This document shows, one piece after another, positions 24,251 through 34,500 of a stretch of DNA of 64,000 nt. Below the pieces are notes generated by a model. The model was not told the DNA's origin and made no database searches. It worked only from the letters and a program-made list of their open reading frames with translations. Position numbers and translations under genes: made by a program. Within the stretch, counting starts at the first letter, position 1. Every line of letters begins with the position of its first letter. Source of the DNA: Camellia lanceoleosa (Eukaryota; Streptophyta; Magnoliopsida; Ericales; Theaceae); NCBI GenBank assembly GCA_025200525.1, contig CM045763.1:806001-870000 (forward strand), written 5' to 3'.

Positions 24251-24907
24251 TTAAATAGCTGCAGCCATCTCTTCCTTTCGATCAGCTAGTCCTTGGTTGG
24301 TAATTTGTAATTTAGTGTCAGTTCGGACTAAGGCCTGATTCACTGTAGATAGCTCTTCTTCAAGTTGAGCTTTCCTCTCTAGCAACTGGATTCGAAATTG
24401 GGAGGAAGAGGAGTGTTGTTCTTTAAGCTTTGACACTTCAGTATGTACGTGGGAAACAAAACTCTGGTCGCCAACCAATTTCTCATCCTCAGCCTTAGCA
24501 GCCTGGTAAACGCTAATGTAAAAATCGACAGTGGCTGCTGCCTGAGATAGATGACTTAAAACATTCATGCCAGACTGCTCAGCAACTTTGCAGCACTGGA
24601 GGAACCCATTTCTGATTATAGGCCTTTGTAGAGCCTCGAAGGGGATCCTCGAAAAAGAAATCAACAGATCCAGGCATGTATCCAGGTCTATCGAAGGTGC
24701 AGAAAGCTTGCTGCTGGAGGAAGAAGAACTCTCGAAAATTTCCAGCAAGGAGTTAGCCAAAACTAATGGCTCAGCTTCAACATTGAATGTTAGAGAGGTA
24801 GAGGGTATGTCGAAGAAACTAGCTAGTCTGGCTTCGAAGACATCAACCTTATCCATAGACATGAGAGGCGCAGAGAGAGTTGTGGTGGAAGGCATAGAGG
24901 ACTGCAT
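24251..24907 (-). CDS. Tat antisense ORF (aORF), 218 aa, unknown function
   Basis: Intact ORF opposite to gag-pol, just downstream of the integrase, where many plant Tat elements carry an additional antisense reading frame. The N-terminal half is serine-rich (LEIFESSSSSSSKLSAP). The C-terminal half is predicted coiled coil (KLKEQHSSSSQFRIQLLERK, then LEEELSTVNQAL). No enzymatic motif recognised. Staying open while gag-pol has many breaks is notable, though it is short enough to survive by chance. The ATG lies only 22 bp from the element's broken end. Confidence 0.6.
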   Translation of the reverse strand: MQSSMPSTTTLSAPLMSMDKVDVFEARLASFFDIPSTSLTFNVEAEPLVLANSLLEIFESSSSSSSKLSAPSIDLDTCLDLLISFSRIPFEALQRPIIRNGFLQCCKVAEQSGMNVLSHLSQAAATVDFYISVYQAAKAEDEKLVGDQSFVSHVHTEVSKLKEQHSSSSQFRIQLLERKAQLEEELSTVNQALVRTDTKLQITNQGLADRKEEMAAAI

Positions 24908-24929
24908 GGGGATGGGAGAAACGGATGGA

Positions 24930-25516
24930 GTATCCGGAACCGATTACTCTAGTCGGAAGACGTTCTGTGATGTGTTCTATGGGATGTACCATTATTACGT
25001 TCTGATATGAGAATGATTATGCTCTGGTCTGTATTCTGCTTATGATATATTCAGATTTCGTTTACTAACCCCTTTACTTTAATGTTATTCACTGGGCTTT
25101 AGCTCACTGTGTGTATATATATATGTAGGTGGGCATTCTGGAGTTCGAGCCTGAAGGCTTTTGTTCGGATCTGTGTTCTGTTGTCAGCCAACCATTGTGT
25201 CTTACATGGAGGTTCCCGAAGAGTCCTGTGTTTAAGTTTCGTTGTTTTTGTACATATAAGACTTAGTAGTTTTGTTAGCTGTACTTAAGATACTTTAATG
25301 TGTGTGGGTATAATGTATGAATGACTATTGCATACTTATATAAAGTTTTAAATATTCTGTTCATATAAGTCAGTACAGCTCATTGGACAACTATATTTAT
25401 GTATTTGCTTCCGCTAGTCCCTTAATCTTGTTAATCTGTTCAGAGGCCTTCAGTAGTCCAAGGATTACTGGCCAGTTACGATGCTAAACCTATAGGAGCG
25501 AGTTTGGGTCGTGACA
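24930..25516 (+). repeat. Truncated 5' LTR of the family-B element
   Basis: Collinear with 31519-32106 from gtatccgga to gggtcgtgaca. Homology starts abruptly at 24930; upstream is Tat antisense-ORF sequence. Confidence 0.9.
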
Positions 25517-25519
25517 GAG

Positions 25520-25531
25520 TGGTATCAGAAC
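25520..25531 (+). other. Primer-binding site (initiator Met tRNA)
   Basis: tggtatcagaac, three bases after the LTR end; differs from the canonical tggtatcagagc by one base. Confidence 0.85.
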
Positions 25532-25871
25532 ACGAGTTATACCGCACACACGAGTCCATATGAGCTATAGGATGTCCTAGAAATGAAATAGGGGCATTAC
25601 ATTATCATGTTTAAGTGTGTGAACTACTATGAACATATCTGAATTGAAAATGAAAAGAAATGAATCTATGAGTTATGAGAAATAACATGTAATATCGATT
25701 TCGATATTGAACTTGTACTTCTTGCGAGCATGACCATATGAACGTGAAAGACTACGTAACCTACATGAATATATTTGAGTTGAAATAAAATAATGAACGT
25801 GCTTGATATGAAATGAAACATGAAATCAGTAAAAACTTTTCCATATTGACAATCACCCTGATTATGTATAG

Positions 25872-26855
25872 ATGGAAGAAATGAGAAATACAGATGAATC
25901 GGAATCTTCTGATGCTAGAATTAGCCGGTTAGAAAGAGTGGTTGAAGCCTTAACCGAAAATCTGAGACAACAACAACAAAGGCAAATATACGTACCTGAA
26001 CCAGCTAATCATGACATGATAACTCTGACACAGAAATACAATAAAATGAAACCACCGGAATTTCTGGGGAATATTGAACCGTTGAAAGCCGAGGCTTGGG
26101 TTTTAGAAACTGAAAAAATATTTGAAGTATTTCCGTGTATTGAGGCACAGAAAGTTTCGTTGGCCACATTTACACTCAAAGAAGAAGCTAGGAGATGGTG
26201 GATGTTAGTACGAAATGATAATGAAGGTGTGACATGGGATAGATTTAGAGAAATTTTCTTCGAAAAATATTTTCCCCAATGCATCCGAGATAGAAAAGTA
26301 TTTGAGTTTGAACAACTTAAGCAAGGTGATATGACTGTGGCCAAATATGAAGCAAAATTTACTGAATTAGCCCGGTATGCACCCCACATGATAGACATTG
26401 ACTACAAAAAGGCTAGAAAATTTGAAGGTGGGCTTGACCTAGATGTGTATGATCGAGTTGGCATTTTGCCAAAGTACGTGGACGTTCTTGATAGGGCCTT
26501 AATGTCCGAGGCAAACATAGCAGCCTTGAGAATATCAAAATCAACATCATCAACTGAGTCAGAAAAAACGAAACAGAAGAAACAGAAAGTTGAAATGACT
26601 TGTAATTCAATGGTCTCTGTGAATGAAAAATCTAGGGCGATAGCTTTGAACAATGAAGGTCGGGGAAGCAATGTGAACAATGGTATACCTAGTTGTAGAG
26701 AATGTGGGAAACAACATTGGGGCACTTGTCACTGCCTATCAGGGGCTTGTTTTAGATGTGGTCAGAAAGGGCACTTGGCTAAATCTTACCTACGAACTCA
26801 TCCGAACAACACTAGGCCTCATGCTAGTACAACTGGCTCTGTCCCTAAACCCTAG
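25872..26855 (+). CDS. gag: Gag-like protein of the family-B element, 327 aa, open
   Basis: The first ATG gives MEEMRNTDESESSDARISRL with a short N-terminal coiled coil. The capsid core (about residues 55-200) has KMKPPEFLGNIEPLKAEAW, TFTLKEEARRWW, FREIFFEKYFPQ and LKQGDMTVAKYEAKFTEL. The C-terminal zinc region has CRECGKQHWGTC, then CFRCGQKGHLAKSY: a CCHC knuckle whose last Cys is Tyr, so zinc binding by that knuckle is probably weakened. By family it packages element RNA. The frame is intact and ends at a TAG; no pol follows. Confidence 0.88.
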   Translation: MEEMRNTDESESSDARISRLERVVEALTENLRQQQQRQIYVPEPANHDMITLTQKYNKMKPPEFLGNIEPLKAEAWVLETEKIFEVFPCIEAQKVSLATFTLKEEARRWWMLVRNDNEGVTWDRFREIFFEKYFPQCIRDRKVFEFEQLKQGDMTVAKYEAKFTELARYAPHMIDIDYKKARKFEGGLDLDVYDRVGILPKYVDVLDRALMSEANIAALRISKSTSSTESEKTKQKKQKVEMTCNSMVSVNEKSRAIALNNEGRGSNVNNGIPSCRECGKQHWGTCHCLSGACFRCGQKGHLAKSYLRTHPNNTRPHASTTGSVPKP

Positions 26856-29612
26856 TTCCAGAAAATGCTCGGAATACTGAAACGACTGACGCAGGTATTA
26901 CCTTAACTATGTGCAATTGTTTATATGGGAATTTGTGTGGAAGGTGTACATTCCTTAACTTGATATAGATTGTGGACATGTTAATTGGACCAATTGAATT
27001 ATTAGAATTATGAACCCTAGTTATTGACTATCTTGAAGACTTATTATTTAATGTAACTTTTACGTGAGATGCTCGAAACCCTATAACGAATCACTTGAGC
27101 CTTGGGAATTGTTGAGACTTATGGACAATGAGAATTTCCTGGGTTAAATCTTTGTACCGTATTGCAAAAATTTAATATGAACTATTAGGTATGACCTTTT
27201 GAACTATGCTAGAATTATTGGACATAGGAACACATTATGACTGACTATAATTTGGGAAATATGTATGACCATGACTTGAACTGAACTGTTATATATTGAC
27301 TGACATCATCGAATGATTAGACCTGTGATCTCGAATTGTATACATGAATTAGTCACGAGGGGAATTTCTAGAATTGAGAACCTATGTCAGTTTGGAAGAA
27401 CGGACTTTTGCTCATAAATTGTGAACGAATGCCTAAATGATAAGTGATTTTAGACTCGTACCTGTATATATGTTTCCATGCTTGCAATATTATTAGAATT
27501 GATGGGGTTGAACTGTGGTTAATGAATCCTTTGAGATCTGCTGTTTGATGCGGACTATATGCGCGACACTGCGAAGCTCTATGTTTAACAATTACCTATG
27601 TTATAGAAAATGTTTGGACTTGTATAGATATGCATACCTTTGCTTGAGAATGTTATTAGACTTTGGACATGTACATATATGATTATACCTTTGCTCAGAT
27701 TGATTGATATGATTATTTGTTGATAACTTGACCGTTGGGACTATGACTCTGGGAAATTGTTATATTGACTGTGATGCTTGCTTTTTGATATGAACAATTA
27801 CATACCTGTGCCCCCACATGTGAACTTACTTAGAGAATGTAACATTGTATATGACCTGAACTCTTTGATATGAACTATTGTGATACATAACTCTGATGTG
27901 ATTTGAGAACCGAGGAATTTAGAACAACTGTAGAACTACTGACTATGCACCTAAGCGAATGGAGTATGAACTATAGAACCAAATGTGCTTCGCTTGGAAA
28001 TAATAAGGATAGAACTTTCACCTGATCTAACCTGATAGAACCGTGGTTTCATGAGACCTTTGTTTAACTGATGGAACTTTTATTTGATGACTCATGCTTT
28101 GAACTTTTATTTGATATGACTGGGTAGAACTTTCATCTGATATGACTTGATTGAACTTTCATTGATTTGATCTGAGGAGACCCTTATTGAGAGCTACTAT
28201 CTGATTTGATTACATTATGGGGGATTGCGAATTGCTTATGATTGAATGACAAGGCCGTATTGCTAAAGGAACTAACTGAATGAAAATTTGAATCAATCTC
28301 GAACACTTAGGAAGAATGTGAATCGTCAACAGCAGACTATGTGATTATAAATGACTTTTTACTATACGCCTATAACCGATTGGAAACACGCGAATGAGAT
28401 TATGGAATTTGGTAACTTATGCTTGGAGAATATGAGAATACTATATATATGACATGTGATTAATTACTCGGTATTACCATTATGACTATGAACTTGTTTG
28501 ACTAGAGAACGATTGCTTTGATGTTACTGTACTTCAAAACCGATGGAATTTGTTGACAACAACCTGGTTTAATTATAAACTCTGACTATCTAGGAGTATA
28601 TGTAATCAGTACGACTGCTTCTGTAGTGACACATAGTACGATTGAATCTATGGAAACTGAGGTTGATGAATAGTATATGAATGAATACTTCGGAATCTCG
28701 TTTACTGCTATGGGGTTAATGTACGAAATTGTCTCGTATTTCTGCTATCCTTTGGATGACCTGGACTAACTGTAATGGATTACCGAATTGAAAACCAAAT
28801 TGAACGAAGACCAGATGAATGACTTGGAAATGAATAAATCAAATCTCTGTAACTTAACAGGGAAAATTACTTATGAAAATGGAAATAGTGTGAATCTATG
28901 ACCCGATAAGTACTTGATATAAGTAATGTGAGTAATAACTTAGTAAAGTTATGTTCAACTGTATCTATTTTCTGTGTGATAAAATAAGATCTGTTTTATG
29001 AAATGATATGTTCTGTGCACTGTGCAATGAATAATTGTCCAACCTCTGATATGTATTCGTGTGACTCTTGGTATTATGTGATATGTGTTGGCTGTTATCC
29101 AGTATCAGAGGTTCTATCATGGAACTTAATCTGTCTGTACTCTGTTACCCGTACCGGAGGCTCCATCATGGGGCTCAGCGTGTTTATTCTCTATTACCCA
29201 GATTCGGAGGTTCCTTTATGGAACTGGTTATTCATAACCATCACATGTCTGCATCTGTTCTGTATCTGCTCTGTTAGTACTAATGAATGCACCACGTATG
29301 TTTAAGCAAGATTGGTGACATCTGTGTATGATTTGGACAAGAATATGAAAATGAACATGTATCTGAATCTATTCTGGACAAAAATCTGAATGTGTATAAG
29401 ACCCTGCTTTGATATGAACCCTAATCTCTGTATATGGTTTATGATTCTGTTTCTGGTACTGAGATCATGTCGAGATTGGGTCATGAACATGTTTTTGATT
29501 ATGGTTATGCTTCTGCTTCGTAAAGAGTTGAAGTTACATTGTAATAAACATCATTCTTTTTTATTTAAGATAACTCAAATTTGGAGGACCAAACTTTTTA
29601 AAGTGGGGAGAC
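26856..29612 (+). other. Non-coding internal region of the family-B element
   Basis: 2.7 kb with no ORF resembling protease, RT, RNase H or integrase in any frame. The middle is rich in irregular tgaactt/tgatatga motifs. From about 28925 to 29360 the sequence matches, inverted, the central part of the solo LTR at 36638-39140. The region ends in the polypurine tract aaagtggggaga just before the 3' LTR. Confidence 0.75.
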
Positions 29613-32106
29613 TATAACAACCCCGGTCCGCAATTAGCTACTAATTCGTAATTAAGAATGCTAACTAAGTGTTTAGAATGGAATTATGTGTTGTTGTTAA
29701 TTGTGATATGTGCTTTGTAGTAATTTGTGCATATCTATCTGATTTGAAAATTATTTGTCATGATTCCTACTTTGAATCTGAAGTTGTTAGCCTAAATGTC
29801 TTTAGAAACCAAATTGAGCACAAGGGTTGACTAATTAGAATTTTTAGAACCATCTGAAAGGTCTTGTTAAAAACTGATTTAGTTTAGTAAAATCGTATAT
29901 GATTAAATTAAGCCTTAATTGGAACTATTTTTAAATAATTGAATTTTGTGCTAACCTTGACTAATTAAGGTTACTTGTGTTTGATTTAAATGATGCATGA
30001 TTGGTACCTAATCTAATCCTATTAATGATCCAAGATGGGATTAAGTGTTGATGTGCTAAGGCATTTGGTGATATTGAATGTAGAGGATTAAAACTCTTGT
30101 GAGTGTGTTGGATTAATGCATGTGTGTGCACGTGTTTTGTATTCAAATGTGAGGTGTGTGTTGTGTATATTCTGATGAGAGTTGAGGAAGTATTGTACCA
30201 TTCCTTTACTCATGTGGTCCTTGTGTAGAGAGAGAGAGAGAGAGAGAGAGAGAGCTCAAGTTAGAGGAAGAAGAAGGAAACTAGGAAGACCATCTCTTGT
30301 TGTTTGAAATCAAGAATCTAGGTAAGAGTCTTGAGCCTATTTTCTGTAGTTAACCTTCTTTGCATCATGATTTCAACATGTTTTTGAGCTAATTTCATGA
30401 TATTTGTAAGGAAATGGATCTTAGAACATGTAGATGGCTTACATATACATTCATGGTAGACCATCTTTGATTTTATCATGTTGAGTTTGAGTTTTAAAGT
30501 CCTTGCATGCATGTGAGCTTTAATCATGTCCATGGTTTCAGAATTCATGAAGTTATTGATCACCGTTTGCATGTTACGAAAAACCATAAAAGAGTTAAAA
30601 ATGTGTTGCATTAAGAAGTTTTGACTCAAATCTTTCAAGAATTAACGAGTTTTTGAATAAAAGATATTTCAAGGGTCTTGTATTTAAGTTTTCTAAAGCT
30701 ATTTTTGTGTGTTTAATCAAATCATGCAAGACTCCAAGGTTTGAAGGTGGTTTGGAAGCCATTTTTGTTAAGCTTACTGCCTAGAAATTTACAGTTGGCT
30801 CGAGCGAAGAAGTGGTGGCTCGAGCCAACATTTCAAGCTCTTAGAATTTTGAACTCTACAGAAGTTGGCTCGAGCAAAGAAGTCCTGGCTCGAGCGAGCT
30901 CTGTTTTTGCCTTCTGTTGGCTCTAGCTAAGAAAAGCTGGCTCTAGCCACCAACTTGTTTTCAGCATGTTTTCAAAAGATGTTTTATGTACGTATCTTCA
31001 CTCCCATATCTTTATGGGCATTCTTAGGCATGATTTATGAGCCGTTAAAGATTAATAAGCTAAGAAATAACATAAGTAAGTGAATTAGAAAATATGTGTT
31101 GAATCCAGGTATGTGGGCAATATGAACAAGTTATGTAGCATAGAATGAATGGGCAATTAAAGTGAGAAAGCTAGCCGTGTTGGCCACTTGAATGTGTAAT
31201 GATAAGATATGCTTGTGTTATGTATTTTGTGGTTGTAGGTCAAGACTCGAGGGTTGATTGACCATTGCAGGAAACCACTGTGAGTAATGTTATTATAAAG
31301 ATACGTTCATATGAATTACGTTCCAAATGAAATATGATAAGTTCTGATTTCTGAAATGATATATGTTTTCGTGAACGAATATTCCATGTTTGAAATCTAT
31401 TATGGCATCCATAGATAGTCCCAAGTCATGGAGGACGACATGAAAATGCAGGTCCGTGATATATATGTGATTACAAGATCTCGTTAGCCACTTCATTGTG
31501 GTGATATGTGTTTAATCGGTATCCGGAATCGATTACTCTAGCCGGAAGACATTCTGTGATGTGTTCTATGGGTTGTGTCATTATTATGTTCTGATATAAG
31601 AATGATTATGCTCTGGTCTCTTTTCTGCTTATGATATATTCGGATTTTGTTCACTAACCCTTTTACCTTAATGTTACTCACTGGACTTTAGCTCACTGTG
31701 TGTATATATATATATGTAGGTGGACATTCTGGAGTTCGAGCCTGAAGGCTTTTGTTCGAATCTGTGTGCTATTGTCAGCCAACCATTGTGCCTTACGTGG
31801 AGGTTCTTGAAGAGTCCTGTGTTTAAGTTCCCTTGTTTCTGTACATATAAGACTTAGTAGTTTTGTTGGCTATACTTAAGATACTTTAATGTGTATTTGT
31901 ATAATGTATGAATGACTATTGCATACTTATATAAAGTTTTAAATATTCTGTTCATATAAGTCAGCACAGCTCATTGAACAACTATATTTATGTATTTGCT
32001 TCCGCTAGCCCCTTAATCTTGTTAATCTGTTCAGAGGCCTTCTGTAGTCCAAGGATTACTGGCCGGTTACGATGCTAACCTATAGGGGCGGGTTTAGGTC
32101 GTGACA
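29613..32106 (+). repeat. Complete 3' LTR of the family-B element, 2,494 bp
   Basis: Starts tataacaacc (canonical tgtaacaac with one transition in the terminal tg) and ends gtcgtgaca. Length matches the inverted solo LTR of 2,503 bp with the same ends. Contains a (GA)n tract at about 30225-30254 and a paired-palindrome array at 30797-30948. Confidence 0.88.
30797..30948 (+). repeat. Paired-palindrome array, GGCTCGAGCC type (3 pairs)
   Basis: gctcgagc at 30798, 30818, 30868 and 30888, and the variant gctctagc at 30920 and 30940. Each pair has exactly 20 bp between copies. Pair intervals share aagaag. Partners are mutually complementary and could form a hairpin. Confidence 0.9.
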
Positions 32107-32964
32107 GAATGTCAGAGATTAATCTTGATGATGCATTTTGGGATGAGCTCGAGACCATTAATTTAGACGAGATTTTAGCCGAGCACTCCGCCCCCGCCTC
32201 ACCTGGGGAGATTCAAGGGACATAATCAGAGGACTGCACCTAGGCCTTGCCCAATTGTTGGGTCGGCCAATTTATATCCAAGCTGACCCTACCGATGTTC
32301 CATATTTACTGTGGAGGCAAAGCCGTGTCGATACACGCAGACGTTTTATTGGACCCACTCGTGTCCTTGGCGTTGCCCCAGGACATGACCGCTCGCACTA
32401 TATTATAGGCCCTCTACTCACAAATTTTTTGGCCAGAAGGGGAAACGTGTACCCTGAGGACTATATTTTCACCACAGTCCCTAACCCGTTGGAGATAATT
32501 AATATTCAAAATGTTTGACTTTAATAATGACTTGTCATATGTTGAGACACTCGGCTGGATTGTCGATCGAGCATTTTTGGGATACATACAGTCTGTCCCT
32601 ATTTTCACAGTCCAGACAACATGGATGTGTTTTGGTGTAGTCCAGTTGGGATGGGAATTTGAGCTTTTTATGCAACACTATTTCTCATGGTTGTTTGGCC
32701 CATTTGACCCACCACTCTAGATTTGGTATAAGGAAACCTTTTTGTATGCTGACCATGATGTGTTCTGATCCCTTTTTGTTTTTTTTTTTTTGTTTTTGTT
32801 TACCATAGGGATGAGACACTAACATATTATGACTTTTGAAACAAAGATGTAATATTAATTGGAAAAATAGTAAAGTTGGCATTTTACATAGATATAGATT
32901 GTGCTACACATGCTTACATATATATTGTGTTGTGAATGTAATGCCTCGTTTATTACTTTGTAGA
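32107..32964 (+). other. Unassigned stretch between family-B LTR and chromovirus gag
   Basis: A 38-codon frame (MSEINLDDAFWDELETINLD) starts at 32110. An 87-codon frame ending at 32518 contains GRPIYIQADPTDVPYLLWRQ and FLARRGNVYPEDYIF. Base composition is more coding-like than its surroundings, but no family was recognised. It may be leader sequence of the chromovirus or a remnant of another element. A T-rich run lies at 32777-32790. Confidence 0.35.
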
Positions 32965-33957
32965 ATGGCCAATAATAGTAATGGAAGCAAGTCATCAGTT
33001 AATGGCATTGAATCGATGGAAAGAATAATGGAAAGAGCGGTTACTAACTTTTTGCAAGCCTTACAGACTGACATCAGCAATAGGATGCCGGAATGGCGAG
33101 AAAAGCCGGTTACCATCAAACAGTTCCAGGATCTGAAACCCATCACGTTTATCGGCGGCCCAGACCCAATGATAGCAGACGCTTGGGTTAAAGACATGAA
33201 AAATATTTTTCGTGCCCTACCCTGCACCGAAAGACAGAAGGTAACTTTCACTACTTTCACTTTCAAAGACAATGCACAGGAGTAGTGGCTTCTCACTCTG
33301 GCCAAAAAAGAAATTACAACTTGGGCAAGATTCTTGGAAGTATTCTACGAAAAATACTTCCCAGATTCATTGTGGGAATAGAAGGCATCCGAATTCATAC
33401 ATCTAAAGTAAGGAACCATGACGGTGGCCGAATACGATAACAAGTTCACACAACTCCTTCGGTTTGCAACATATGTCATCTCCACCGAAACTCGAAAGGC
33501 AAGAAAATTCAAAGCAGGATTGGATGCTGAAATTAAAGATAGGCTCGAGATCTTGAAATTGCCAACCTATGCAGAAGTGGTAGACCGGGCGTACATTGCA
33601 GAAAAGGGGATTAAAGCCTCGCGTTCTGGGAAACCAAGCCAAAAGAAGTGATTCTAGAAAAAAGACAATAGAAGACCCGGTGTTGCACCTCCTAAAAATG
33701 TGAATACGGGCATAACCAGTTCAGGCCATCAAGGTCCTACCAACCCCCGAGGTGGCACTGTTCCAATTTGTCCCACTTGTGGGAAGGCTCATTGGGGACA
33801 ATGCTATCGAGACACGGGAGCATGTTTTAAATGTGGTCAAGTTGGCCACTTGCTGAGGGATTGTCTAAAATTGGTTAATCCTACAGCCAGCCCCTCTGGC
33901 TCAGTTAGGAAACCCGTAGGACCTGGAAGAGAAAGGAAAGACCAAAAACGTTAAGGA
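32965..33957 (+). pseudogene. gag: Chromovirus gag with in-frame stops
   Basis: Starts MANNSNGSKSSVNGIESMER. The capsid core follows (ITFIGGPDPMIADAWVKDM, then FLEVFYEKYFP, MTVAEYDNKFTQLLRF). The C-terminal zinc region is CPTCGKAHWGQC and a complete CCHC knuckle CFKCGQVGHLLRDC. Stops at 33283, in the E-K motif near 33379, near 33412, and at 33649 all lie in one frame and replace Trp, Gln or Lys codons expected from the family. Confidence 0.88.
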
Positions 33958-34005
33958 CGGGCTTTCACCTTGGTACTTGGAAAACCATAAGTTACCAAAA
34001 ATGTT

Positions 34006-34347
34006 GTGTCAGGTACACTTTCTGCCTGTGGTCATTTAGTTCATGTCCTCATTGACTCTGGGTTAACTTATTCTTTTGTTACACCACACCTTGCTACCAA
34101 GTTGGCATCAACACCCGAACCATTAGGATATATGTTGTCTGTGTCTTTACCTTTTGGTAAGTCTTCTTGTAGTACATATGTGTACAAATCTTGTGCTATA
34201 TTCTTAAAAGGCAAAACCTTATATGTAGACTTGATTCCCCTCCGCATTAGAAACTTTGATATGATCATAGGTATGGATTGGCTGGCTGCCAACCACGTCT
34301 CTATCGATTGTAAAGCCAAGAAGGTCTTCCTCAAGTTACCAAATTAA
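34006..34347 (+). pseudogene. pro: Chromovirus protease region
   Basis: Same frame as gag. Active-site motif HVLIDSGLTYSFVTP (Asp kept; family usually DSGATHSF), followed by FDMIIGMDWLAANH. Ends at a TAA at 34345. Confidence 0.8.
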
Positions 34348-34500
34348 CCCGAACTTGTCTTTGATGGAACTGGAGTTTCTAACCCTCCCTGTATTATATC
34401 CTCCATAACAGCCCAACGACTTCTAAGAAAGGGTTGTGGTAGTTATATTTGTTATGTAATCGATACAAAAAAAGAGGCCCCCACCGTTGATGCAATCCCC

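Larger units (their letters stand above)
15719..24929 (+). mobile_element. Ty3/gypsy retrotransposon, Tat lineage, decayed, 3' LTR missing
   Basis: Order seen: LTR-like region with TATA box, primer-binding segment, gag, linker, protease, reverse transcriptase, RNase H, a second RNase H, integrase, then an antisense ORF. This order, the tandem RNase H and the antisense ORF are hallmarks of Tat elements. All main proteins are broken by frameshifts or stops. The element stops at 24929, where sequence of an unrelated LTR begins; no 3' LTR copy was found. The left boundary rests only on a tg start before the promoter region and is uncertain. Confidence 0.85.
24930..32106 (+). mobile_element. Family-B LTR retrotransposon with gag only (no pol), 5' LTR truncated
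   Basis: Direct repeats 24930-25516 and 31519-32106 are the shared 3' parts of two LTRs. The left copy lacks about 1.9 kb of its 5' portion. tggtatcagaac (25520-25531) is a near-perfect initiator-Met tRNA primer site. A gag ORF follows, then 2.7 kb without protease, RT or integrase, then a purine tract and the full 3' LTR. Gag resembles that of the neighbouring chromovirus, so it is taken as a non-autonomous Ty3/gypsy derivative. Confidence 0.85.

Noticed and set aside
29003..29305. 100-aa ORF in the gag-only element
   Set aside because: Corresponds to an LTR module also found inverted in the solo LTR; no protein family.
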